Assembly (NCBI GenBank): GCA_004558185.1
Contig: SFDP01000015.1
Coordinates: forward strand, 1 to 64,000
Source: Lachnospiraceae bacterium
GTDB lineage: Bacteria; Bacillota; Clostridia; Lachnospirales; Lachnospiraceae
Direction of reading: 5' to 3'
DNA: 64,000 nt
A program made the translations under genes and the position numbers. The notes beneath the pieces were generated by a model that was given only the letters and a program-made list of their open reading frames with translations, was not told the DNA's origin and searched no databases. Position 1 is the first letter of the stretch. The number at the start of each line of letters is the position of its first letter. Of this stretch, positions 8,468-15,747 are shown in pieces.

Positions 8468-8731
8468 ATGGTAAAGGAAACGATTACAGTAATGAATAAG
8501 ACAGGGATTCATTTAAGGCCGGCTACAGAGCTTTCCAAAATCTGTGGAAGGTTAAGCTCTGATATTACGATAACTGCAGGAACTAAACAGATTAATCCAA
8601 AGAGTGCATTGATGATAGCCAGTGCAGGAATTAACCAGGGAGATACCCTTGAGATACGCTGTGAAGGGGATTCAGAGGAGGCTGACCTTAGACTGGTTCT
8701 GGAGGCTATTGCCGGTGGCCTGGGAGAATAG
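8468..8731 (+). CDS. HPr-family phosphocarrier protein, operon-dedicated paralogue
   Basis: The 87-residue protein has both regulatory positions of HPr in their usual places: His15 in KTGIHLRPAT, the phosphate acceptor from enzyme I, and Ser46 in INPKSALMIASAGI, the HPr kinase site. It is therefore a full HPr-like protein and not a Crh-like one lacking His15. Finding it inside a sugar operon rather than with ptsI suggests a carrier that serves this ascorbate PTS. A normal housekeeping HPr is presumably encoded elsewhere. ATG 8468 follows TATAGGAGAAAAACAGGATT. Confidence 0.9.
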   Translation: MVKETITVMNKTGIHLRPATELSKICGRLSSDITITAGTKQINPKSALMIASAGINQGDTLEIRCEGDSEEADLRLVLEAIAGGLGE

Positions 8732-8740
8732 GAGGAAACC

Positions 8741-9616
8741 ATGGGAAATTACACATTAGGCCTTTATGAAAAAGCCATGCCTATGGAACTGTCCTGGGAG
8801 GAAAAGCTGGAGGCCGCAAAGGAGGCAGGCTATGATTTTGTAGAAATCAGCATTGATGAAACGGATGAGAAGCTGAAACGTCTGGATATGTCTGAAAAAG
8901 CCAGAGAAGAATTGCGAAGGCTGATGAAGGAAACAAAAATGCCCATTGGCACCATGTGCCTTAGCGGTCATCGAAGATATCCTCTGGGAAGCAGCAATCC
9001 ACAAACCCAAAAACGGGGAATGGAGTTGATGGAAAAGTCAGTGGCACTGGCAGCAGATTTAGGTGTACGGATTATCCAATTAGCAGGCTATGACGTCTAT
9101 TATGAAGACTCTACAGGAGAAACCAGACAGAGATTTGAACAAAGCCTTCACCGGGCAGCCCATCTGGCGGCGAAGGAAGGTATCCTGCTGGGCTTTGAAA
9201 CTATGGAAACGGAATTGATGAATACCGTAGAAAAGGCAATGGATTATGTAAAAAGGATAAATTCGCCTTATCTGCAGATATATCCTGATGCGGGAAACAT
9301 CACCAATGCAGCAGTGGCTTACGGGAAGGATGTTGTGGAGGATTTGCGAAAAGGAGAAGGACATATTCTGGCAGTTCACCTAAAGGAAACGGTTCCCGGA
9401 AAATTTAGAGAGATTCCCTATGGAACAGGGCACGTTGACTTCAGGAAAATTACGGAAGCTGCATGGGAGATGGGGGTTCGACGGTTCGTTACAGAATTCT
9501 GGCATACCGGAAATCCGGCCTGGAAGAATGAGCTTAGGGAGGCAGTAACCATGATGCGGGGGATTATTGATTTAAGCAATAGGACAGGTAAGACCTGTTC
9601 CAGGTATGGGGATTAG
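8741..9616 (+). CDS. ulaE: L-ribulose-5-phosphate 3-epimerase UlaE (L-xylulose-5-P 3-epimerase)
   Basis: The 291-residue TIM-barrel enzyme interconverts L-xylulose 5-phosphate and L-ribulose 5-phosphate. Family-typical stretches include LGLYEKAMP, the strand AGYDFVEISIDE, TMCLSGHRRYPLGS, IIQLAGYDVYYE, GFETMETELM, PDAGNITNA, HLKETVPGKFREIPYGTGHV and FVTEFWHTG. The last 15 residues (DLSNRTGKTCSRYGD) are encoded by an intercistronic repeat also present at 4690, so the natural C-terminus was probably extended by that repeat. It begins 9 bases after the HPr gene, with AGGAGGAAACC. Confidence 0.93.
   Translation: MGNYTLGLYEKAMPMELSWEEKLEAAKEAGYDFVEISIDETDEKLKRLDMSEKAREELRRLMKETKMPIGTMCLSGHRRYPLGSSNPQTQKRGMELMEKSVALAADLGVRIIQLAGYDVYYEDSTGETRQRFEQSLHRAAHLAAKEGILLGFETMETELMNTVEKAMDYVKRINSPYLQIYPDAGNITNAAVAYGKDVVEDLRKGEGHILAVHLKETVPGKFREIPYGTGHVDFRKITEAAWEMGVRRFVTEFWHTGNPAWKNELREAVTMMRGIIDLSNRTGKTCSRYGD
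9570..9615 (+). repeat. Intercistronic repeat, copy 2 (forms the end of ulaE)
   Basis: This is the partner of 4690-4735. The hairpin here is stronger (GGACAGGT-AAG-ACCTGTTCC). It overlaps the last codons and stop of ulaE. Confidence 0.6.
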
Positions 9617-9750
9617 ATTGAAAAATAAGCTTGATAGCTTATTTTTCAATCCGGGATTTGTGCCGAAGCGTCACAAATCCTTTGATCGCAGAGCCGAGTC
9701 TGAAATTCGGCTCGCGTTCCTCAGCTAAACGCTTCGGAATGGGGATTAGA
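9606..9750. mobile_element. 121-bp multi-hairpin insertion flanked by 12-bp direct repeats
   Basis: ATGGGGATTAGA occurs at 9606-9617 and again at 9739-9750. Between them lie 121 bases with three nested structures: TTGAAAAATAAGC...GCTTATTTTTCAA (9618-9649), GGATTTGTG...CACAAATCC (9654-9680), and GAGCCGA...TCGGCTC (9691-9713). The last is enclosed by CCGAAGCGT (9663) and ACGCTTCGG (9729). Removing one repeat and the insert restores a spacer like that at 4735-4754. It looks like a small non-coding mobile or structured element. Confidence 0.5.
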
Positions 9751-10797
9751 ATGAAGATAGAAAAAAAAGTTATTGCCACACTGGCAAAATGCTATGCCAT
9801 TGCACCTCTGCTTTATGGGGGGAAGGAGCATTTTCTTGTGGCAGCAGAAAAACAGGACCCCTGCTATCTTTTTGATGCAGAAGGGAAAAAAGTAGATAAA
9901 ATCTGGGATGGCCCGGGAGGGGTAATGACCATGGTACAGGTGCCGGGAACCGCTGGACAGTACCTGTCCACTTATCAATTTTATTCTCCCAACGATTCCG
10001 CAGAGGCAAAAATTGTAATCGTCACGCCAAAGGCAAAAGGGGATTGGCAGGTGAGGACACTGGTGAACCTCCCTCATGTGCACCGCTTCGATATTTTACA
10101 GCGAAACGGCATTTCCTATCTGTTGGCCTGTACAGTGAAATCCGGGCATCGCTTTAAAGAGGACTGGAGTATGCCGGGCAAGGTATATGCAGCTATCCTG
10201 CCAAAGGATTTATCCGGTTTTGATGAGGAACATCAGCTTAAGCTACAGGTGATCAAAGAGGGGATGGTAAAAAATCATGGTTATTACCGAGTAATGGAAG
10301 GAGATATCCCTACAGCAATTATTTCCAGCCAGGAGGGTGTTTTCCGCTTTACTCCGCCGGAGAAGGAAAAGGGGAAGTGGACAGTGGAAACCCTGCTGGA
10401 AGAAGCTGCCAGTGATGCGGTCTTAGTGGATTTGGACCAGGATGGGGAAAAAGAACTGTGTACCCTTTCTCCCTTTCATGGAAGCCGGGTTTCCATCTAT
10501 AAAAAAACGGCAAAGAGGTATGAAAAAGTATATGATTTTGCCGGAGGAATGGAGTTTGCCCACGCCATTTATGGGGGACTGTTATGCAACGTTCCCACCT
10601 TTGTGGTGGGCCATCGAAAAGGAAATAAGAGTCTTGTGGCAATCCAATATAACAAGGAGAAAGGCATCTATGAGGAAAGCGTGATTGATGAAGGTCGGGG
10701 GCCTGCAAATGTATTCCATTATCTTTATCAGGGAAAGGATATTTTAATTGCGGCTAACCGGGAAACGGATGAGATTGCCATGTACACCATAACATAA
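9751..10797 (+). CDS. Unrecognised protein, beta-propeller-like, within ula operon
   Basis: This 348-residue soluble protein has no signal peptide. It is rich in short beta-strand repeats, with aromatic and glycine turns such as GKEHFLVAA, NGISYLLACTV and GKDILIAANRETDE. One segment, AVLVDLDQDGEKELCTLS, matches the FG-GAP/VCBS calcium-type repeat D-x-D-x-D-G. A beta-propeller is therefore likely. No catalytic motif is recognised, and it is not a TIM barrel, so it is not a UlaD decarboxylase. An in-frame extension to 9631 runs through a structured repeat; ATG 9751 follows GGGGATTAGA and is preferred. Its position between ulaE and ulaF suggests a role in this pathway. Confidence 0.6.
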   Translation: MKIEKKVIATLAKCYAIAPLLYGGKEHFLVAAEKQDPCYLFDAEGKKVDKIWDGPGGVMTMVQVPGTAGQYLSTYQFYSPNDSAEAKIVIVTPKAKGDWQVRTLVNLPHVHRFDILQRNGISYLLACTVKSGHRFKEDWSMPGKVYAAILPKDLSGFDEEHQLKLQVIKEGMVKNHGYYRVMEGDIPTAIISSQEGVFRFTPPEKEKGKWTVETLLEEAASDAVLVDLDQDGEKELCTLSPFHGSRVSIYKKTAKRYEKVYDFAGGMEFAHAIYGGLLCNVPTFVVGHRKGNKSLVAIQYNKEKGIYEESVIDEGRGPANVFHYLYQGKDILIAANRETDEIAMYTIT

Positions 10798-10809
10798 AGG
10801 AGGAAAATT

Positions 10810-11502
10810 ATGCTGGAGAGATTAAAAGAGCAGGTCTATCAGGCAAATATGGAGTTACCCAAAAGAGGGCTGGTTACCTTCACCTGGGGAAATGTCAGCG
10901 GCTTTGACCGAGAAACCGGATATTTTGTGATTAAGCCCAGCGGCGTGGAATACGAAAAGCTTACCCCTGAGGATATGGTGGTGATGAACCTGGAGGGAGA
11001 AAAAATAGAGGGCAAATGTAAACCCTCCTCGGATACGGCCACCCACATAGAACTGTACAGGGCATGGCCAAAGCTGGGAGGAATTGTCCATACCCACTCC
11101 TCCTATGCCACCTCCTGGGCACAGTCGGGAAGGGATATTCCCTGCTATGGCACCACCCATGCAGACTATATCTATGGCCCGGTGCCCTGTGCAAGAGGGC
11201 TTACCAGAGAAGAAATTGAAGATGCCTACGAAAAAAATACGGGCAGAGTGATTGTGGAAACCTTTAGACAACGCGGACTGAATCCCCTGCATATTCCCTG
11301 CATTCTTTGTACTAAGCATGGCTCCTTTGCCTGGGGAAAGGATGCCATGGAGGCAGTGCACAATGCAGTGGTGCTGGAGGAATGTGCCAAAATGGCCGGT
11401 TGGACAGAGCTGCTGAAGGAGGGAGTAGAGCCGGCCAATAAGACGATTATGGATAAGCATTTTTTCAGAAAGCATGGAGAAAATGCCTACTACGGACAGT
11501 AG
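10810..11502 (+). CDS. ulaF: L-ribulose-5-phosphate 4-epimerase (UlaF/AraD)
   Basis: The 230-residue class II aldolase-fold enzyme converts L-ribulose 5-phosphate to D-xylulose 5-phosphate. It shows the phosphate and zinc signatures: TWGNVSGFDRETGYFVIKPS, the substrate loop KPSSDTATHIELYRAW, the zinc histidines in IVHTHSSYATSWAQ, GTTHADYIYGPVPC, and the C-terminal HGSFAWGKDAMEAVHNAV. Its length equals that of E. coli UlaF/AraD (about 230). AraD and UlaF are the same activity; the ascorbate context favours ulaF. AAGGAGGAAAATT precedes the start. Confidence 0.93.
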   Translation: MLERLKEQVYQANMELPKRGLVTFTWGNVSGFDRETGYFVIKPSGVEYEKLTPEDMVVMNLEGEKIEGKCKPSSDTATHIELYRAWPKLGGIVHTHSSYATSWAQSGRDIPCYGTTHADYIYGPVPCARGLTREEIEDAYEKNTGRVIVETFRQRGLNPLHIPCILCTKHGSFAWGKDAMEAVHNAVVLEECAKMAGWTELLKEGVEPANKTIMDKHFFRKHGENAYYGQ

Positions 11503-11520
11503 GCAGAGGAGAGAGTAGGA

Positions 11521-12360
11521 ATGGAAAAGATGACAATTCAGGAATTGAAGCGGATGGCCAATCATATTCGCCGGGGAATCCTTACCTCGGTCTATCATGC
11601 CGGAGCAGGGCACCCCGGCGGTTCCCTGTCAGCAGCAGAGGTATTTACCTGGCTGTATTTTAGGGAAATGAATATCGATCCCACAAATCCCCGGTGGCCG
11701 GACAGGGATCGGTTCGTGCTTTCCAAAGGCCATACGGCGCCGGGATATTATGCAGCCATGGCTTACCGGGGGTATTTTCCGGTGGAGGAACTGAGCACTT
11801 TGCGAAAGCTGGGTTCTCCTTTACAGGGACACCCTTGTATGCAGCATTTAGCCGGTGTGGATATGTCTAGCGGATCCTTGGGACAGGGCATATCAGCGGC
11901 TGTAGGGATGGCGCTGGCAGGAAAAATGGATAAACGATCCTATCGGGTGTTTACCCTTCTGGGAGATGGTGAGCTCCAAGAGGGACAGGTATGGGAGGCA
12001 GCCATGTTTGCCGGACACAGAAAGCTGGATAATCTTTGCGTAATTATAGATAATAATGGACTGCAGATCGATGGAAAAGTGGAAGAAGTATGCTCCCCTT
12101 ACCCAATAGAAGATAAATTTAAGGCCTTCCGGTTCCATGTCATTTCTGTATTGGATGGAAATGACATGGAGCAGGTGGAAAAAGCCTTTGATGAGGCTAA
12201 AACCATACAGGCTAAGCCGGTGGCCATTGTGTTAAAAACGGTTAAAGGAAAAGGAATTTCGTTCATGGAAAACCAGCCTTCCTGGCATGGAAAAGCACCG
12301 GATAAGAAGGAATATGAACGGGCTATGCTGGAGTTGGATAAGATACAGGAGGCGCTATGA
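11521..12360 (+). CDS. Transketolase, N-terminal (thiamine-diphosphate) subunit
   Basis: The 279-residue protein is the first half of a split transketolase. It carries GAGHPGGSLSAAEVFT, LSKGHTAPGYYA, and the thiamine-diphosphate motif GDGELQEGQVWEAAMFAGH...NN with the usual spacing. With the next gene it would form the active heterodimer that uses D-xylulose 5-phosphate, the product of UlaF, as ketose donor. The stop overlaps the following start (ATGA), typical for coupled subunits. Confidence 0.92.
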   Translation: MEKMTIQELKRMANHIRRGILTSVYHAGAGHPGGSLSAAEVFTWLYFREMNIDPTNPRWPDRDRFVLSKGHTAPGYYAAMAYRGYFPVEELSTLRKLGSPLQGHPCMQHLAGVDMSSGSLGQGISAAVGMALAGKMDKRSYRVFTLLGDGELQEGQVWEAAMFAGHRKLDNLCVIIDNNGLQIDGKVEEVCSPYPIEDKFKAFRFHVISVLDGNDMEQVEKAFDEAKTIQAKPVAIVLKTVKGKGISFMENQPSWHGKAPDKKEYERAMLELDKIQEAL

Positions 12361-13307
12361 CAGAGAGAAAAAAGATGGCAACCAGAGAAAGCTATGGAAA
12401 GGCCCTTTTGGAGCTTGGCCGGGAGCATGAGGAAGTGGTGGTATTGGATGCGGATTTGGCAACAGCTACAAAAACCGGGATTTTTCAGAAGGAATTTCCC
12501 CAAAGACACATCGACTGTGGAATTGCAGAATGTAATATGATGGGAATAGCCGCCGGTCTTGCTGCCACAGGAAAAGTCCCTTTTGTCAGTACCTTTGCCA
12601 TGTTTGCTGCCGGTCGTGCCTTTGAGCAGGTGAGAAATTCTATAGGCTATCCCGGTCTCAACGTGAAAATAGCAGCTACTCATGGAGGGATTTCCGTAGG
12701 AGAAGATGGAGCTTCCCATCAGTGTAATGAGGATTTGGCGCTCATGAGAGAGATTCCCGGCATGGTGGTGATCAATCCCGCAGATGGGGTGGAAACGAGA
12801 GAGGCGATCAAGGCGGTATATGAACATAAGGGGCCGGTGTATCTGCGCCTGGGGCGTATGGAAGTACCGATCATTCATCGGGAAGGAGAATACAGGTTTA
12901 CCATTGGAAAAGGGGAACTGTTAAGAAAAGGAAGGGACTTAACCATTGTAGCAACGGGACTGTGTGTAAGCAGTGCCCTGGAGGCTGCTGAAGGCTTGCT
13001 TAAGAAGGGGATAGAGGCAGAGGTAATGAATATTCATACCATTAAGCCGCTGGATGAAGAACTGGTGCTTGCTTCTGCAAAGAAGACCGGCAGGGTGGTG
13101 ACCGTAGAGGAGCATTCTATCCTTGGAGGTCTGGGCAGTGCGGTAAGTGAGGTATTGGCAGAGAACTATCCGGTTAAGGTTCTGCGAATCGGCATCAGAG
13201 ATACCTACGGGGAATCGGGCAGGGCAGAGCAACTGCTTGAGAAATATAAGCTGGATGGCAAAGGCATTTTGGAGCAGATAGAGGGCTGGTTATCAAGAAG
13301 CATTTAA
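12357..13307 (+). CDS. Transketolase, C-terminal subunit
   Basis: The 316-residue second half of the split transketolase contains the pyrimidine-binding region (DADLATATKTGIFQKEF, HIDCGIAECNMMGIAAGLA with the conserved glutamate) and the C-terminal domain (TVEEHSILGGLGSAVSEVLAE). It overlaps the preceding gene by 4 bases. It is the last gene of the operon; no strong terminator follows, and the CIRCE-containing repeat copy 1 begins inside its last codons at 13273. Confidence 0.92.
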   Translation: MTERKKMATRESYGKALLELGREHEEVVVLDADLATATKTGIFQKEFPQRHIDCGIAECNMMGIAAGLAATGKVPFVSTFAMFAAGRAFEQVRNSIGYPGLNVKIAATHGGISVGEDGASHQCNEDLALMREIPGMVVINPADGVETREAIKAVYEHKGPVYLRLGRMEVPIIHREGEYRFTIGKGELLRKGRDLTIVATGLCVSSALEAAEGLLKKGIEAEVMNIHTIKPLDEELVLASAKKTGRVVTVEEHSILGGLGSAVSEVLAENYPVKVLRIGIRDTYGESGRAEQLLEKYKLDGKGILEQIEGWLSRSI

Positions 13308-13410
13308 TTCTAAACTCAAAATAATGATTCTAACCAAAGCATAAACAAACTTAACCTTTTCTTAATTGTTAGCACTCGATATTGACGAGTGCTAACAATA
13401 GTGCTATAAC
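13273..13410 (+). repeat. 138-bp direct repeat, copy 1 (end of transketolase plus CIRCE promoter)
   Basis: Copy 1 is 138 bases and differs from copy 2 at 14795-14932 by about four substitutions. It spans the last 35 bases of the transketolase gene, the intergenic spacer and a complete heat-shock promoter. It now points toward the 3' end of the minus-strand fic gene. Confidence 0.9.
13369..13395 (+). promoter_or_regulatory. CIRCE operator, copy 1 (orphan)
   Basis: TTAGCACTC-N9-GAGTGCTAA is a perfect match to the HrcA-binding CIRCE consensus. The right arm overlaps a TTGACG -35 box (13382-13387), followed after 17 bases by TATAAC (13405-13410). No + strand gene follows directly; the promoter would transcribe antisense into fic. 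Confidence 0.9.
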
Positions 13411-13467
13411 GAGGATTCTCGGAGGTCTCAGCATAATTAGCAAGTTTTGTTGAATGCGCAAATAAAA

Positions 13468-14556
13468 CTACATTTCAATCAATACTTTCCATTTTCCTTT
13501 TCGCTTTCCATTTTCGCGAACAATTAACCCTTTTTCCTGCATCTCAACAGTTCTTCTTTTTATTGTTCTCTCTGATTTTCCAGATAACTCAGCAATTCTT
13601 TTTTGAGTTGCAGATGGTTCGGTTTTTAAAATTCTTAATATCGCTAATTCTTCTAGTGATAATTCTAAAGTGCCATTTTGGCACTTTAGAACACTTCTTT
13701 TGGCACTTTGGCTTGCACTTTTATTTTCAAAATCAATATGTATATATCTATTCTTCAATTCATGCCCCGCATCCATCAACAGGTTTTCAAAAAATTTCTC
13801 TAAGAATTTTATTGTAGCATGAATCCCATTTTGCAAATCATTATAATTTGCTCGAACTAAGGCATTTCTAAAATACCATGAGTTCTCAGCAAAAGTCTCA
13901 TTACTCACATTAAACCCAAAAGTTTTCAAGTATTTTATGATGAAAACTGCTGTGGATCTAGTATTTCCTTCTCCAAACGGATGAATCTGCCATATCCCAG
14001 AAGTAAATTTCGCAATATGACGAACAGCTTCTTCTATAGTCAATCCTTCATATGAGAAATTTTTTTCTTGAGAGAAATCATAATCAAGTGTAGCACGAAT
14101 ACTATCGAATGATGCATACATTACTGTATCACCTTTAAGTACCCATTCTTTTTTCGTGATATTGTAATCGCGTATTTTTCCTGCATGACTAAATACACCC
14201 TCAAAAAGTTTACGATGAATATTCTGCCACTCTACAGGCGAAAACTGGAAAGTCTTCTCACCAAGTAACTTTGCAATTCTTACAGATACGATATCCGCTT
14301 CTTTGGTATCATCTCCTATTTCATTTCTATCTTTACGTTCTTCATAATAGTTATGAATACGCTTATCAGCTTCTGATATTGTAATCTTTCCTTCGATATG
14401 GTCCTTTGCAGTTTTAATCAAATAATCAGAAGTCTTAAGTCCATCTACATCCTGAAGACCAATGGCAGTCTTCCAAGCAATGCTCTTATCCTTTTTATCC
14501 GGCTCACCTAGACGAATATATTCATTTAATTCTAATTCCCAATTATTATCTGACAA
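13468..14556 (-). CDS. Fic-domain protein with C-terminal winged helix
   Basis: The protein has about 362 residues. The Fic core motif HPFGEGNTRS (HPFx2GNxR with the catalytic His) lies near residues 192-201, so an AMP- or UMP-transferase activity is expected. The C-terminal 60 residues form a winged helix (TQKRIAELSGKSERTIKRR), which may let it bind DNA and control its own gene. An ATG at 14583 exists, but AAAGAGGTGAATATT precedes a TTG at 14556, which I prefer. No separate antitoxin gene is visible, and I cannot place an inhibitory S/TxxxE(G/N) motif with certainty. The gene is inserted between two copies of the hsp20 promoter. Confidence 0.85.
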   Translation of the reverse strand: MSDNNWELELNEYIRLGEPDKKDKSIAWKTAIGLQDVDGLKTSDYLIKTAKDHIEGKITISEADKRIHNYYEERKDRNEIGDDTKEADIVSVRIAKLLGEKTFQFSPVEWQNIHRKLFEGVFSHAGKIRDYNITKKEWVLKGDTVMYASFDSIRATLDYDFSQEKNFSYEGLTIEEAVRHIAKFTSGIWQIHPFGEGNTRSTAVFIIKYLKTFGFNVSNETFAENSWYFRNALVRANYNDLQNGIHATIKFLEKFFENLLMDAGHELKNRYIHIDFENKSASQSAKRSVLKCQNGTLELSLEELAILRILKTEPSATQKRIAELSGKSERTIKRRTVEMQEKGLIVRENGKRKGKWKVLIEM

Positions 14557-14583
14557 AATATTCACCTCTTTCCCAAATATCAT

Positions 14584-14794
14584 ATAATACGCATCTCAAA
14601 CTTAATTGCTTCGATTTCGAGGCAATTATTATTTTAGTAGCGTTGCCATCTCTACTAATATTCAGCACAGCCAGTACACTGGCGATAAAAATTTATTTTC
14701 TATTCTACCATTCCTAACTTATGCATTCAATAAGAAGGCTTTTCAAAAAACTGATTATTCAACAGGTATGACAATGGGGGAGAAAATCGGAAGT
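14584..14794. other. Intergenic stretch upstream of fic
   Basis: About 210 AT-rich bases lie between the fic start and repeat copy 2. I see no gene. It must hold the fic promoter on the minus strand, but no convincing boxes were identified. Confidence 0.4.
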
Positions 14795-14932
14795 AGCAGA
14801 TAGAGAGCTGGTTATCAAGAAGCAATTAATTCTAAACTCAAAATAATGATTCTAACCAAAGCATAAACAAACTTAACCTTTTCTTAATTATTAGCACTCA
14901 ATATTGACGAGTGCTAACAATAGTGCTATAAC
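14795..14932 (+). repeat. 138-bp direct repeat, copy 2 (functional hsp20 promoter copy)
   Basis: This is the partner of 13273-13410. It includes a non-functional copy of the last transketolase codons and the CIRCE promoter that now serves hsp20. Confidence 0.9.
14891..14932 (+). promoter_or_regulatory. CIRCE operator and sigma-A promoter of hsp20
   Basis: TTAGCACTC-N9-GAGTGCTAA at 14891-14917 overlaps the -35 box TTGACG (14904-14909). Seventeen bases later comes TATAAC (14927-14932). HrcA bound here would block RNA polymerase, so the small heat-shock gene should be induced by heat or misfolded protein. Confidence 0.92.
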
Positions 14933-14983
14933 ATAATCATACAAAGAAAAAAGCAAAGCATTCAATAGAAGGAGGAATGATTT

Positions 14984-15424
14984 ATGTTAATGCCAAGTAT
15001 TTTTAATGAAAGTTTATTTGATGATTTCTTCGGTGATTTTGCACATCCTGCAAAGAATGCTGCCAGATATAATACCTCGGCTGCCAATATGATGCGCACA
15101 GATATTAAGGAAGGGGAACAGGGATTTGAGTTGGATGTGGAGCTTCCGGGCTTCAATAAAGAAAATCTGGATGTACAGCTTAAGGATGGCTATCTGACCA
15201 TCAATGCACAAATAGATGAGAACAATGATAAGAAGGATGAAGACGGAAAATATATTCGTAAGGAACGTTATTACAGCTCCTGCAGCCGTAGCTTTTATGT
15301 CGGTAAGGAGATCACAGAGGAGGACATTAAAGCCAAATTTGAAAATGGAATTTTGAAGCTGTTTGTTCCCAAAAAGGAGAAGGCAGCAGTGGAAGAAAAG
15401 AAATATATTTCCATTGAAGGATAA
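14984..15424 (+). CDS. hsp20: Small heat-shock protein Hsp20
   Basis: The 146-residue protein is an alpha-crystallin-domain chaperone. It has the hallmark strands MRTDIKEGEQGFELDVELPG, F-N-K-E-N-L-D-V-Q-L-K-D-G-Y-L-T-I, RKERYYSSCSRSFYVG and the C-terminal AKFENGILKLFVPK. It would bind unfolding proteins in the cytoplasm as an oligomer. Control by HrcA is supported by the CIRCE site 67 bases upstream, and AAGGAGGAATGATTT precedes the ATG. Confidence 0.95.
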   Translation: MLMPSIFNESLFDDFFGDFAHPAKNAARYNTSAANMMRTDIKEGEQGFELDVELPGFNKENLDVQLKDGYLTINAQIDENNDKKDEDGKYIRKERYYSSCSRSFYVGKEITEEDIKAKFENGILKLFVPKKEKAAVEEKKYISIEG

Positions 15425-15454
15425 TGAAATTCCCCATAATACCAAACGGTGATT

Positions 15455-15500
15455 CCGCTCCCTGGCAGACAGTCGTTCTGCCGGGGAGCGGCTTTATTTT
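15455..15500 (+). terminator. Rho-independent terminator of hsp20
   Basis: A 15-bp stem, CCGCTCCCTGGCAGA with TCTGCCGGGGAGCGG, has a 7-base loop and is followed by CTTTATTTT. Confidence 0.93.
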
Positions 15501-15506
15501 GTAATT

Positions 15507-15600
15507 ATTCAGAGCCATACAAATTTTCAATGAAATGAATATCCTGTTTGCATGAATCGACAGTTCATTGCAAATTTATTAGGCGAAGTAATCATTTCTA
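15507..15600. repeat. Short interspersed inverted-repeat element, copy 1
   Basis: ATTCAGAGCCATACAAATTT and the following 70 bases match 21192-21285 in order. Each copy has ends that are rough inverted repeats (GCCATACAAATTT here and AAATTTATTAGGC 50 bases on). Both lie just downstream of a terminator and just upstream of a GGGTCAAAAG motif. Confidence 0.55.
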
Positions 15601-15642
15601 TTTTCTGGACAGTCAGGCAGCAGTTTTGTATAATGAAAATAT

Positions 15643-15735
15643 ATGATACCAGGGTCAAAAGGTCTGAACCCACATGAGCTTGCTCAAATGTGGGTGAATG
15701 TCCTTGAGACCCGCCAAAATATGAGCTTAAAAGTG
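15643..15735. repeat. GGGTCAAAAG-type repeat with hairpin before an acetyltransferase
   Basis: ATGATACCAGGGTCAAAA (15643-15660) is the reverse complement of the right end of the element at 21346-21462. It is followed by a near-palindrome CCCACATGAGC-TT-GCTCAAATGTGGG. The open frame upstream of the acetyltransferase runs through this repeat, but that part is not likely to be translated. Confidence 0.5.
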
Positions 15736-15747
15736 GGGGGAGGTTCA

